DNA from: an uncultured Pelagibacteraceae bacterium
GTDB lineage: Bacteria; Pseudomonadota; Alphaproteobacteria; Pelagibacterales; Pelagibacteraceae
Length of the DNA: 64,000 bases
Assembly (NCBI GenBank): GCA_902594675.1
Contig: CACJNE010000004.1
Coordinates: 37,523 to 101,522 of the forward strand
Reading direction: 5' to 3'
A program made the position numbers and the translations under genes. Below are positions 42,088 to 51,133 of the stretch, piece after piece (position 1 is the first letter of the stretch; the number at the start of each line of letters is the position of its first letter). Under the pieces are notes generated by a model. It did not search any database and was not told where the DNA came from. It saw only the letters and a list, made by a program, of their open reading frames with translations.

Positions 42088-43491
42088 TTAATTTTGGTAC
42101 TTTCTAACATCATCTAAATTCCCTGATATTGCAGCTGCTGCAGCCATTGCAGGGCTAACTAAATGTGTTCTACCACCTCTTCCTTGTCTTCCCTCAAAAT
42201 TTCTGTTTGATGTCGATGCACACCTTTCCTCTGGCTTAAGTTTATCTGCATTCATAGCTAAACACATTGAACAGCCTGGTTCTCTCCATTCAAAACCTGA
42301 TTGTAAAAATATTTTATCTAAACCCTCTTGTTCAGCTTGCTCCTTAACTAATCCAGATCCAGGAACGATCATAGCATGCACATGATTGGCAATTTTTTTA
42401 TCTTTAAGAATTTTAGCTGCTTCTCTGATATCTTCTATTCTACCATTAGTGCAGCTTCCAATAAAAACTTTATCTATCTTAATATCTTGGATTTTAGTGT
42501 TTGGTTTTAAACCCATATAATTTAATGATCTATTAATTGAATTTTTTCTATCTGGATCAGTTTCGTTTTCAGGACTCGGAACTTTACCATCTATTTCCAC
42601 CACATCTTGTGGAGATGTTCCCCAAGTTACCATTGGTTTTATTTGAGAACCATCTAATGTTAACTCTTTGTCAAAGTTTGCATCTTTATCAGACTTTAAT
42701 GTGTGCCAATATTCTAAGGCTTTATCCCAGTTTTCTCCCTTTGGTGACATTGGTTTTCCTTTTAAATACTTAAATATTTTCTCATCTGGTTGTATAAGTC
42801 CTGCTCTAGCACCACCTTCAATAGTCATATTGCAAATTGTCATTCTCTGCTCAACACTTAGATCAGAAATAAGATTTCCAGCATACTCAATTACGTAACC
42901 TGTGCCTCCTGCTGTACCTATTTTTCCAATGATTTGTAAGATTACATCTTTCGATGTTACCCCAATAGGTAATGACCCATTAACACTTATCCTAAAATTT
43001 TTTGATTTCTTTTGAACTAAAGTTTGTGTTGCTAAAACATGTTCTACTTCAGACGTTCCGATTCCAAATGCTAAAGCTCCAAATGCACCATGTGTTGCAG
43101 TATGACTATCACCACAAACAATAATATTACCAGGTTGTGTAAATCCTTGCTCTGGTCCAATGATATGAACAATACCTTGTCTTTTGTCATCCATTCCAAA
43201 TAACTCTACTCCAAATTCTTTACAGTTCTTATTCAAAGTTTCAACTTGAATTCTTGAATCTTCATCAGCAATTCCCTCTGATCTGTCAGTAGTAGGAACA
43301 TTGTGATCTGCAACAGCAAGTGTTAATTTTGGATGTCTGACTTTTCTATTAGAATTTCTTAATCCCTCAAATGCCTGAGGGCTGGTCACCTCATGAATTA
43401 AATGTCTATCTACAAATAATAAAGATGTTCCATCTGGTTGTTCATCAACTAGGTGATCATTCCAAATTTTATCGTAAGTTGTAAGTGACAT
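42088..43491 (-). CDS. leuC: 3-isopropylmalate dehydratase large subunit
   Basis: [64 protein letters not shown]. Confidence 0.98.
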   Translation of the reverse strand: MSLTTYDKIWNDHLVDEQPDGTSLLFVDRHLIHEVTSPQAFEGLRNSNRKVRHPKLTLAVADHNVPTTDRSEGIADEDSRIQVETLNKNCKEFGVELFGMDDKRQGIVHIIGPEQGFTQPGNIIVCGDSHTATHGAFGALAFGIGTSEVEHVLATQTLVQKKSKNFRISVNGSLPIGVTSKDVILQIIGKIGTAGGTGYVIEYAGNLISDLSVEQRMTICNMTIEGGARAGLIQPDEKIFKYLKGKPMSPKGENWDKALEYWHTLKSDKDANFDKELTLDGSQIKPMVTWGTSPQDVVEIDGKVPSPENETDPDRKNSINRSLNYMGLKPNTKIQDIKIDKVFIGSCTNGRIEDIREAAKILKDKKIANHVHAMIVPGSGLVKEQAEQEGLDKIFLQSGFEWREPGCSMCLAMNADKLKPEERCASTSNRNFEGRQGRGGRTHLVSPAMAAAAAISGNLDDVRKYQN

Positions 43492-43502
43492 TTAGAAAAA
43501 AA

Positions 43503-44060
43503 TTATTTTTTCTGATCTTGATTATCTTTCGTTTCTTCTTTTTTAGCAGGTTCTACTTTTGGAGCTTCTGCTTTAGCCTCTTCTTTTGGAGCTTCTGCTT
43601 TAGCCTCTTCTTTTGGAGCTTCAGTTTGAGGCTCTGTCGAAGGCATTACATTCTCTTCAGTGACTTCATTAATTTTAGTTTCTAAATCAATACCAATAGT
43701 TTTCTTAATTTTTTCAGCTATTCTTGCAGATTTACCTGTTCTATCTCTTAAGTAGTATAATTTTGCTCTTCTTACTTTACCTGATCTAACAACTTTAATT
43801 GTATCAACAATTGGGCTGTACAATGCAAAAGTTCTTTCCACTCCTTCACCAAATGAAATTTTTCTAACCGTAAATGAGGAGTTTATATCTCTACTTTTTT
43901 TTGCAATACAGACACCCTCAAAATACTGAATTCTGTCTCTTTTACCCTCGGTTATTCTAACTCCAACTTTAACTATATCCCCTGGAAAGAAGGCTGGATG
44001 TTTTCTCTCTGCAATGATTTTATTTAAATTTGATCTGTTAATTTCTTCTATATTTTTCAT
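43503..44060 (-). CDS. rplS: 50S ribosomal protein L19 with repetitive Lys/Glu/Ala/Pro C-terminal tail
   Basis: [46 protein letters not shown]... core; tail [26 protein letters not shown]. Confidence 0.96.
   Translation of the reverse strand: MKNIEEINRSNLNKIIAERKHPAFFPGDIVKVGVRITEGKRDRIQYFEGVCIAKKSRDINSSFTVRKISFGEGVERTFALYSPIVDTIKVVRSGKVRRAKLYYLRDRTGKSARIAEKIKKTIGIDLETKINEVTEENVMPSTEPQTEAPKEEAKAEAPKEEAKAEAPKVEPAKKEETKDNQDQKK
43543..43625 (-). repeat. 27-bp (9-aa) tandem repeat encoding the L19 tail
   Basis: About three near-identical copies of tcttcttttggagcttctgctttagcc (plus-strand orientation). Confidence 0.85.
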
Positions 44061-44061
44061 T

Positions 44062-44745
44062 TTAATTTTTCTTATATTTTTGCCATAAATCTGGTCTTCG
44101 GTCGCGTGTTATAGCCTCAGATTGAGATAAACGCCAGTCTTTAATTTTGGCGTGATCGCCTGAAATTAGCACATTTGGGACCTGTTTTTTCTCCCAAATT
44201 TGAGGTTTTGTAAATTGAGGATACTCTAGAAGACCATTTTCAAAACTTTCATCTCTTGATGAATTTAGATTGCCTAAAATTCCTGGAATAAATCTAAGGA
44301 TAGAGTCAATTACGACAAAAGCAGCAACTTCACCTCCTGACAATATAAAATCACCAATACTAATTTCCTCAATATTTCTGCTTTCTAGTATTCTTTCATC
44401 TACACCTTCGAAGTGACCACAAATTAAATTTATTGAATTTTCATTAGAAAATTCTCTTGCAAGTTTTGAGTTAAATACTTTCCCTCTAGGACTCAAATAA
44501 ATGGTTTTTTCCCCACTTTTAACATTCGCATCTAATGAGCTTGCCAAAACATCTGCTTTCATTATCATTCCATTTCCGCCGCCATATGGAGTGTCATCAA
44601 CAGTTTTATGTTTATCCAAAGCGTAGTCTCTTATATTTATAATTTCTAAATTCCATTCTTTTCCCTTAGACTTTCCAAAAAGACCTTTGTTAAGATAACC
44701 AGGAAAATAATCTGGATACAAAGTAAACACTCTAGATAAAAACAT
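44062..44745 (-). CDS. trmD: tRNA (guanine-N1)-methyltransferase
   Basis: [53 protein letters not shown]. Confidence 0.97.
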   Translation of the reverse strand: MFLSRVFTLYPDYFPGYLNKGLFGKSKGKEWNLEIINIRDYALDKHKTVDDTPYGGGNGMIMKADVLASSLDANVKSGEKTIYLSPRGKVFNSKLAREFSNENSINLICGHFEGVDERILESRNIEEISIGDFILSGGEVAAFVVIDSILRFIPGILGNLNSSRDESFENGLLEYPQFTKPQIWEKKQVPNVLISGDHAKIKDWRLSQSEAITRDRRPDLWQKYKKN

Positions 44746-44750
44746 TTATT

Positions 44751-45218
44751 TTATTTAGCCTCTTCTTTTGGTGCTTCTGCTTTAGCTTCTTCTTTTGGTG
44801 CTTCTGCTTTAACTTCTTCTTTTGGTGCTTCTGCTTTAACTTCTTCTTTTGGTGCTTCTGCTTTAGCTTCTACTTTTGGAGCTTGAGCTTTAGCTTCACT
44901 ACCCTCTTCGGTTTTCTTTCTATCTTTTTTTGGAATTGCTTTTTGAGGATTGTTACCTTTTGCTGGCATTGGCATTATTTCATTTTCTCCCAACAATCTT
45001 GCTACTCTAGTTGTTGGTTGAGCACCTTGACCTAACCAATACTTAACTCTTTCAACATCTAAACCCATTCTCTCTTTTTTTTCTTTTGGAATTAGGGGAT
45101 TAAAAAAACCTAATTTTTCAATAAATCTTCCATCTCTTGGAAACCTGCTATCAGCAACTACTATTTTATATACTGGTCTCTTCTTAGTACCTCCCATTGA
45201 TAAACGCATTTTTAACAT
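44751..45218 (-). CDS. rpsP: 30S ribosomal protein S16 with repetitive Lys/Glu/Ala/Pro C-terminal tail
   Basis: [42 protein letters not shown] core; tail ([10 protein letters not shown])n. Confidence 0.96.
   Translation of the reverse strand: MLKMRLSMGGTKKRPVYKIVVADSRFPRDGRFIEKLGFFNPLIPKEKKERMGLDVERVKYWLGQGAQPTTRVARLLGENEIMPMPAKGNNPQKAIPKKDRKKTEEGSEAKAQAPKVEAKAEAPKEEVKAEAPKEEVKAEAPKEEAKAEAPKEEAK
44758..44892 (-). repeat. 27-bp (9-aa) tandem repeat encoding the S16 tail
   Basis: Five units [48 protein letters not shown] unit tcttcttttggtgcttctgctttarc. Confidence 0.9.
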
Positions 45219-45230
45219 TTTTTCTCCTAT

Positions 45231-46589
45231 TTATTTTAATTGATTAAAAAGTTCTGGAGGTAGGCCTTTATCCGCCATCCCTTTCATATTTCCTTTTGAC
45301 ATTTTTTTCATCATCTCTGACATCATTTTAAATTGCTTAAGCAATTTATTGATAGTGGCCACATCTGTACCTGAGCCATTAGCAATTCTTTTTTTTCTGG
45401 AACCATCTATTATCTTTGGATTTTCTCGTTCTTTTTTAGTCATCGATAATATTACAGCCTCATTTTGGATAATTATCTTTTCATCGACTCCAGCTTGATC
45501 CATTTGGGATTTAACTTTTGAAACACCAGGTAAAAAAGACATTATACCTTCAATACCACCCATTTTTTTCATCTGTCTTAGTTGAGTAAGATAATCCTCT
45601 AAAGAAAACTGACCTTTTTTAAGTTTTTCTTCTGTTTTTTTCAATTTTTCTTCATCAAGATCTTCAGCGGCTTTTTCTACTAGGGAAACAATATCTCCCA
45701 TACCCAAAATTCGATTTGCAATTCTATCTGGATGGAAAACTTCAAAGTTTTCTACCTTTTCGCCAACCCCTAAAAACTTAATAGGTACATCTGCAACATA
45801 CTTCATGCTTAGTGCTGCCCCACCTCTACCATCACCATCTGATCTTGTAAGAATGATACCAGTAAGATTTACTGTACTTTTAAATTCTTTTGCAACATTT
45901 GCAGCAACTTGACCTGTAAGAGAGTCTGCAACAAGTATTGTCTCTGATGGATTTATAATGCCTTCAATTTGTTTGATCTCACTCATCATTTGTAAATCAA
46001 TTTGTGTTCTACCAGCTGTATCAAATAAAATTACATCTACTCCATTAAGATTAGCTGCACTAATTGCTCTTCTACAAATATCTGCAGGTAACTGATCTTT
46101 AATAATTGGAAGTGTGATTATATTGTTTTGTTCACCAAGAAGTTTTAATTGCTCTTGTGCAGCAGGTCTGTAAACGTCTAAACTCGCCATCATCACTTTT
46201 TTCTTTTTATTAGTCTCTAAAAATCTTGCAAGTTTAGCTGTCGTAGTTGTTTTTCCAGATCCCTGTAATCCAACTAACATTATTGGAACAGGTGGAACTG
46301 CATTTAATTCAATATCAGAATTTTTATCCCCCAGGAAAGAAATTAACTCATCGTTAACAACTTTAACTACCATCTGTCCAGGTGAAGTTGATCTGATAAT
46401 TTCCTGACCTAGAGCTTTAGGTTTAACTCTATTTATAAATTCTTTTACAACTTCTAAAGATACATCCGCCTCTAAAAGAGCAAGTCTTATTTCTCTTAAA
46501 CCTTCATCTACTTGCTTTTCATCAAGTGAAGGGGCTTTTTTTAATGAAGAAAATATTTCTTCAAATTTATTTGTTAAGTTTTCAAACAT
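45231..46589 (-). CDS. ffh: Signal recognition particle protein Ffh
   Basis: GLQGSGKTTTTAKLARFL, DTAGRTQIDLQMM, M-domain LTQLRQMKKMGGIEGIMSFLPG. Start placed at MFENLTNKFEEIF (46589) after an SD-like GGATGG, not at the upstream ATG 46613, which falls in the structured leader. Confidence 0.96.
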   Translation of the reverse strand: MFENLTNKFEEIFSSLKKAPSLDEKQVDEGLREIRLALLEADVSLEVVKEFINRVKPKALGQEIIRSTSPGQMVVKVVNDELISFLGDKNSDIELNAVPPVPIMLVGLQGSGKTTTTAKLARFLETNKKKKVMMASLDVYRPAAQEQLKLLGEQNNIITLPIIKDQLPADICRRAISAANLNGVDVILFDTAGRTQIDLQMMSEIKQIEGIINPSETILVADSLTGQVAANVAKEFKSTVNLTGIILTRSDGDGRGGAALSMKYVADVPIKFLGVGEKVENFEVFHPDRIANRILGMGDIVSLVEKAAEDLDEEKLKKTEEKLKKGQFSLEDYLTQLRQMKKMGGIEGIMSFLPGVSKVKSQMDQAGVDEKIIIQNEAVILSMTKKERENPKIIDGSRKKRIANGSGTDVATINKLLKQFKMMSEMMKKMSKGNMKGMADKGLPPELFNQLK

Positions 46590-46599
46590 AATTCCATCC

Positions 46600-46694
46600 A
46601 GCAAGCATCGCACCAGTGGGCGAACTCTCGCTGACTGGTGTCGATCTCTTTGTTACCAAAGACACCGCAAATTGCTGTATTTTGCGGAAACGGC
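46600..46694 (-). ncRNA. Structured leader upstream of ffh (likely the known SAR11 'ffh' cis-regulatory RNA)
   Basis: GC-rich island in an AT-rich genome with three hairpins: CCGCAAA/TTTGCGG (46665-46671/46681-46687), GGTGTC/GACACC capped by tttgGTAAcaaa (46637-46642/46661-46666), CACCAGT/ACTGGTG (46611-46617/46634-46640). A conserved RNA upstream of ffh was reported for Pelagibacter by comparative genomics (Meyer et al. 2009, from memory). Confidence 0.82.
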
Positions 46695-46749
46695 AATAAA
46701 CTATAATAGAGGTTCAAAATGTCAATAAATAAGTTAAATACTGAAGTAT

Positions 46750-47574
46750 ATGGAATTTAAAGCTTTTAAAATGGATGGTCTTGGAAATGATTTTGTAATT
46801 ATTGATAATAGGTCAAATAATGTCGAATTAACCAGGGATCAAATAATTAGAATTTGTGATCGAAAATTCATTGGTTGTGATCAACTAATATTTGTAAACA
46901 AAAGTAATAAAGGCGATGCCGAAATGGAATTTTATAATTCTGATGGAAGTATTTCAGGCGCATGTGGAAATGGTACAAGATGTGTAGCATTTTTAATATT
47001 TAAAGAAACAGACAAAAAAGTTGTAGATCTATTTGTAGGATCCAATCAATTAAAATCAAAAATACTTGAGAATAGCGAAGTTGAAACAATTATAGGAGTA
47101 CCAAAAACTCATTGGAAAGATATTCCAATGTCAGAAAATCTTGATACCAAAAATTTAGGTATTGAAATTAGTGACAAAAATAATTCAAGCTCAAAAGGAG
47201 GTATAGCTGTTAACGTTGGAAACCCTCATGTGATTTTTTTTGTGAATAATATTGACGATTTTGATTTAAAAAAAATTGGTCCAATAATTGAAAATAACAA
47301 ATTATTCCCAGAGAAATGTAATTTTACACTTGCAAACAAAATAGGAAATAATCATTATAAAGTTAAGGTTTGGGAAAGAGGAGCGGGGTTGACAAAAGCA
47401 TGTGGTACAGCAGCATGTGCAACAGCAGTAGCAGCAAATTTAGAAAAATTAGAAAATTCATCCACAGAAATTGAATTCAGCTTAGGCAAATTAATAATTG
47501 ATATTGATCAAGACAAAAAAATTCATATGAGGGGACCAGTCTCAGAGATAAAAGAAATAAAAATAAATATATAA
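46750..47574 (+). CDS. dapF: Diaminopimelate epimerase
   Basis: FKMDGLGNDFVIIDNR, DGSISGACGNGTRCVAF, WERGAGLTKACGTAACATAVAA. Confidence 0.97.
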   Translation: MEFKAFKMDGLGNDFVIIDNRSNNVELTRDQIIRICDRKFIGCDQLIFVNKSNKGDAEMEFYNSDGSISGACGNGTRCVAFLIFKETDKKVVDLFVGSNQLKSKILENSEVETIIGVPKTHWKDIPMSENLDTKNLGIEISDKNNSSSKGGIAVNVGNPHVIFFVNNIDDFDLKKIGPIIENNKLFPEKCNFTLANKIGNNHYKVKVWERGAGLTKACGTAACATAVAANLEKLENSSTEIEFSLGKLIIDIDQDKKIHMRGPVSEIKEIKINI

Positions 47575-48491
47575 TGGGAATTTTTGAAAAGTTTAAATTT
47601 GGTTTTAAAAAAAGCGCAGAGAATATTAAGTCTGGTCTAAGGGAAATAATTGTCAAAAAAGAAATAGATGACGACACATTAAATAAAATTGAGGAATTTT
47701 TAATAAGTTCAGATGTTGGTATTGATGCTGCGTCTGAAATTAAAAATATAATTGCTGAAAAGAAGATTGATCCAAATAACGAAACCGTTGATGAAATTAA
47801 TTTAATATTAAAGAATTATATTCTAGAGCTGATGAGACCATTAGAAAGAAAAGATTTTTTTGAAAATAAAGAAAAGTTAAATATTACTTTAGTATCTGGT
47901 GTTAATGGGGTTGGAAAGACAACAACGATTGGAAAAATTGGACAAATTTTTAAAAATAATGGGTCTGAAGTATTATTTTCAGCTTGTGATACTTTTAGGG
48001 CAGCTGCTATAGAACAACTTGAGGCTTGGTCAGGCAAAGTTGGTGTCCCAATAGTAAAATCTGATCCGGGTTCTGACCCAGCATCTGTCGCATATAAATC
48101 GATAGAATACGCTAAAAACAACAATATTAAGCGTGTATTGATTGATACCGCTGGAAGACTGCAAAATAAGAAAAATTTGATGGATGAATTTAAAAAAATA
48201 GCAAAAGTTATAAAAAAAACTGATGAAACTGCTCCTCATGATGTTGTTTTGGTCTTAGATGCAACATCAGGACAAAATATAATAAATCAACTTGAAGAAT
48301 TTAATAAAATTATAAAAATTACAGGTTTAATTATGACAAAACTTGATGGAACAGCAAAAGGTGGGGTACTAATTGCAATTTCAAAAAAATATAAAGTTCC
48401 AATTTTGGGTCTTGGCCTTGGAGAAAAAGAAGATGACTTACAAATTTTTAGTGCAGAACAATTTGCTGATGCTTTTACTCAATTTAATTAA
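47574..48491 (+). CDS. ftsY: SRP receptor GTPase FtsY
   Basis: VSGVNGVGKTTTIGKIG, DTFRAAAIEQLEAW, DTAGRLQNKKNLMDEFKKI, TKLDGTAKGGVLIAI. Confidence 0.97.
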   Translation: MGIFEKFKFGFKKSAENIKSGLREIIVKKEIDDDTLNKIEEFLISSDVGIDAASEIKNIIAEKKIDPNNETVDEINLILKNYILELMRPLERKDFFENKEKLNITLVSGVNGVGKTTTIGKIGQIFKNNGSEVLFSACDTFRAAAIEQLEAWSGKVGVPIVKSDPGSDPASVAYKSIEYAKNNNIKRVLIDTAGRLQNKKNLMDEFKKIAKVIKKTDETAPHDVVLVLDATSGQNIINQLEEFNKIIKITGLIMTKLDGTAKGGVLIAISKKYKVPILGLGLGEKEDDLQIFSAEQFADAFTQFN

Positions 48492-49044
48492 TTAAATTTT
48501 TAGAAATTAAAGGTTTTTCAATAGAACATTCAAAATTATTCTTATTTGTTTTATATCCACAAATTTCTGCGTAGCTTGAAATAATAAAATTTAATTTACC
48601 ATTACTAGAAAATTTTTTTAACTTTTTAGTTTCAATATTATATTCTAAATTTTGATGAAAATTTTTTTTACCACTAACTAGAATCAGAGTATTATTATCC
48701 TTCATTAAGTAATAAGCAAAGTCCTCTGGAAAAACTGGGTACGAATAATTTTTTACAAGTTTTTTTACTTTTTTTGGAAACCACTCGTAAGTTAGTAACG
48801 GGTGATCTTCTTTTGAAGTATGGTTGTAAATATATAAATCTTGTGGATAATCATTAATATAATTTGTTTCTTCTCCTTTTGCTAAAATAGCTTTATTTCT
48901 AGTTTTAAAATATAAGGTGAATTTATCATTATATGATTTCATTTTTCCAATATAAAAATATTTATTTCTAGTTTCACTACTAATTTCTGCATAAGAAATA
49001 TTTGAAATAAAAATTATAAGTATTATAGATAAAATTCTTGTCAT
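48484..49044 (-). CDS. Hypothetical secreted protein, 186 aa
   Basis: Intact ORF with N-terminal signal-like segment MTRILSIILIIFISNISYAEISS; no family recognised. Confidence 0.65.
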   Translation of the reverse strand: MTRILSIILIIFISNISYAEISSETRNKYFYIGKMKSYNDKFTLYFKTRNKAILAKGEETNYINDYPQDLYIYNHTSKEDHPLLTYEWFPKKVKKLVKNYSYPVFPEDFAYYLMKDNNTLILVSGKKNFHQNLEYNIETKKLKKFSSNGKLNFIISSYAEICGYKTNKNNFECSIEKPLISKNLIN

Positions 49045-49093
49045 ATGAGACTTAACATAAATAAAGTTGATTAATTTTTGTTTGAATTGTGTC

Positions 49094-49906
49094 TTAATTT
49101 AAATCTTTAATAAACAACTCAATTGAATTAATAAGATTTTTATTAAAATCCATCATATGGTCATCATTTTCAACAAAAAAACTTGATTTTTCTCCATTAA
49201 ACTTGGTAAAAATTTCTTTTCCCATTTTAAATGGTACGATTTTATCTCTCATACCGTGCATAACAAGTATTGGAGCAGAGTTATTGTTCAATTTACTAAT
49301 TGAATTGTATTTATCTTTTAACAAATATTTAACCGGTAAATATGGATAATAACTTTTTGCTAATGTTTCCATAGATGTAAAGGGAGACTCCAATATCACG
49401 CCACTAAACGAATAATCTTTCGCAAGGTTAAGTGCGATAGCTGTACCCAACGATTCTCCATACAGTATTATATTTTTATCTTCTATTTTCTTTGAATTTA
49501 GCCATTTCTTTGCTGCTAAAGCATCATCATAAAGACCAATTTCTGAAGGATTTCCATCATTTCCACTAAATCCCCTGTAAGCAAATATCAAATAGTTAAC
49601 ATTCATTTTTGAAAATTCATTTAATTTATAAATACGATTATCAAGTTTGCCAGCATTTCCATGAAAAAATAGTATGGTCTTATAATTTTGGTTCTTTTGA
49701 AAATGCCAACCAACTAATCTACTTTCTGAGTTAATATAAATCTTTTCAATTTTGTGATTTAAGGGACCTTCATCTAAATAATTATTTTCCCCTGGATGAT
49801 AAAGTAGATTTCTTTGGTAAAAGTAAATGAAAATACAAATAATAATATAAATTAGTGGTATTAAAAAAAGAAATTTAGATAATGTCATTTTAAAATTAAT
49901 TCTCAT
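49094..49906 (-). CDS. Membrane-anchored alpha/beta hydrolase
   Basis: N-terminal TM helix; FFHGNAGKLDNRIYKL, LYGESLGTAIALNLA, VMHGMRDKIVPF, DDHMMDF. Confidence 0.85.
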   Translation of the reverse strand: MRINFKMTLSKFLFLIPLIYIIICIFIYFYQRNLLYHPGENNYLDEGPLNHKIEKIYINSESRLVGWHFQKNQNYKTILFFHGNAGKLDNRIYKLNEFSKMNVNYLIFAYRGFSGNDGNPSEIGLYDDALAAKKWLNSKKIEDKNIILYGESLGTAIALNLAKDYSFSGVILESPFTSMETLAKSYYPYLPVKYLLKDKYNSISKLNNNSAPILVMHGMRDKIVPFKMGKEIFTKFNGEKSSFFVENDDHMMDFNKNLINSIELFIKDLN

Positions 49907-51107
49907 TTTTATTAAAATAAATAAAAAACAGATAGCTAAAAATACATAAAATTAAAAATATAGAGAAGGAAATCTTATAGCTTGTGACTGTGTTTGCACC
50001 CATATTTTTAGAAAGATCAATTAATAATCCAATTCCCCATTGTACAAAAAATGTTCCTGAATGAATAAATACATTTATAGAGGTTAATGATTTTCCAGCA
50101 AGATTTTGAGGAAAACTTAAGGCTAAGGCAGGTTGTGTTAAAGATAAAACAATTGACGATAAAATATAAAGAGTAAACATTATAGCCCCTGCATTTTGGC
50201 CCATTATTATTATAGAAAATAAAACAACATAACTTATTGGCAAACCAATCTTTACAATCTTTATGCTGTCAATGCCTAAAGATGAAAATTTTGGTAAAAT
50301 ATATCCCCAAAACATAAATGCAAATAACATTGTTATATTTATCCAAAACAAGCCTGTAGCACTATCAAGTGGAGAATAACCTGCAACATTTAACATCCAA
50401 GGACCTGCCCATAAAGTTTGGACTGCTTGAACGCCTCCGTAATTTATAAAACATAGTGGAATTAAACTTATGAAAAATTTATTTTTCCATACATCTAAAA
50501 GATTTCCTTTCTCCTGAGTTATTGTATTTTTAGGATTATTATTCCAAGATGGGGTAAAAACTAAAATTAAAATAATACTTAATAAAATCAAAATTGAAAT
50601 TAAAAGAAAAATAGATCTCCAGCCGATCATCGGTAGTAAAATTTGTACTGGTAATGTTGAAATTACAAAACCAAAACTTGCTACCATCAACATCCATGAA
50701 TTTGCTCTTTGCTGATATTTTTCTTCAAACCAAACACGATAACCAGTCAGAGGTCCCATTAAACATGCTGCAACACCAACACCAATAAAAAATCTAGAAA
50801 TTAATAATCCTGTAAAACTTTTTGCAAATGCAAAAGAAATGGTACTAATCAGAGCTATCAATAAAAGATATGCTACGACTTTTTTTGGGCCATACTTATC
50901 AAGAAGTAAACCTGCTGGTATTTGCATTAATGAAAATCCTAAAAAATAACCACCTGCTAGCAGCCCAAGGTTACCCGCTGATAAATCAAATTCACTTGTT
51001 AGAACTGGAGTAAGTGTGGCAGTAATTGATCTTAATAAATTAGAAATAAAAAAGCCAAAGGCAAATACACAAAAAATTAAAATACTTTTATTTGCTTTAC
51101 TAATCAT
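49896..51107 (-). CDS. MFS transporter
   Basis: About 12 hydrophobic segments; GLLLDKYGPKKVV loop motif; LLISRFFIGVGVAACLMGPL. Confidence 0.88.
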   Translation of the reverse strand: MISKANKSILIFCVFAFGFFISNLLRSITATLTPVLTSEFDLSAGNLGLLAGGYFLGFSLMQIPAGLLLDKYGPKKVVAYLLLIALISTISFAFAKSFTGLLISRFFIGVGVAACLMGPLTGYRVWFEEKYQQRANSWMLMVASFGFVISTLPVQILLPMIGWRSIFLLISILILLSIILILVFTPSWNNNPKNTITQEKGNLLDVWKNKFFISLIPLCFINYGGVQAVQTLWAGPWMLNVAGYSPLDSATGLFWINITMLFAFMFWGYILPKFSSLGIDSIKIVKIGLPISYVVLFSIIIMGQNAGAIMFTLYILSSIVLSLTQPALALSFPQNLAGKSLTSINVFIHSGTFFVQWGIGLLIDLSKNMGANTVTSYKISFSIFLILCIFSYLFFIYFNKNEN

Positions 51108-51133
51108 TTATATCTCTCTACTTAATCATTACT

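Noticed and set aside
43485-43685. Plus-strand ORF of 66 aa ([13 protein letters not shown] repeats)
   Set aside because: It is the antisense reading of the L19 repeat tail; no independent coding evidence.
44758-44892. CRISPR-like array (27-bp repeats)
   Set aside because: Repeats are directly contiguous with no spacers, are in frame, and encode the S16 C-terminal tail.
46590-46613. Longer ffh start (MRCLLDGI...) given by the ORF track
   Set aside because: The extra codons fall in the structured leader/SD region; MFENLTNKFEEIF at 46589 matches typical Ffh N-termini.
46600-46694. Possible 4.5S/SRP RNA gene (ffs) next to ffh
   Set aside because: The structured region lacks the conserved SRP domain IV apical sequence (GGUCAGG..GGAAGGAAGCAGC-like) on either strand, and it lies directly in the ffh 5' leader. 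A cis-regulatory leader fits better.
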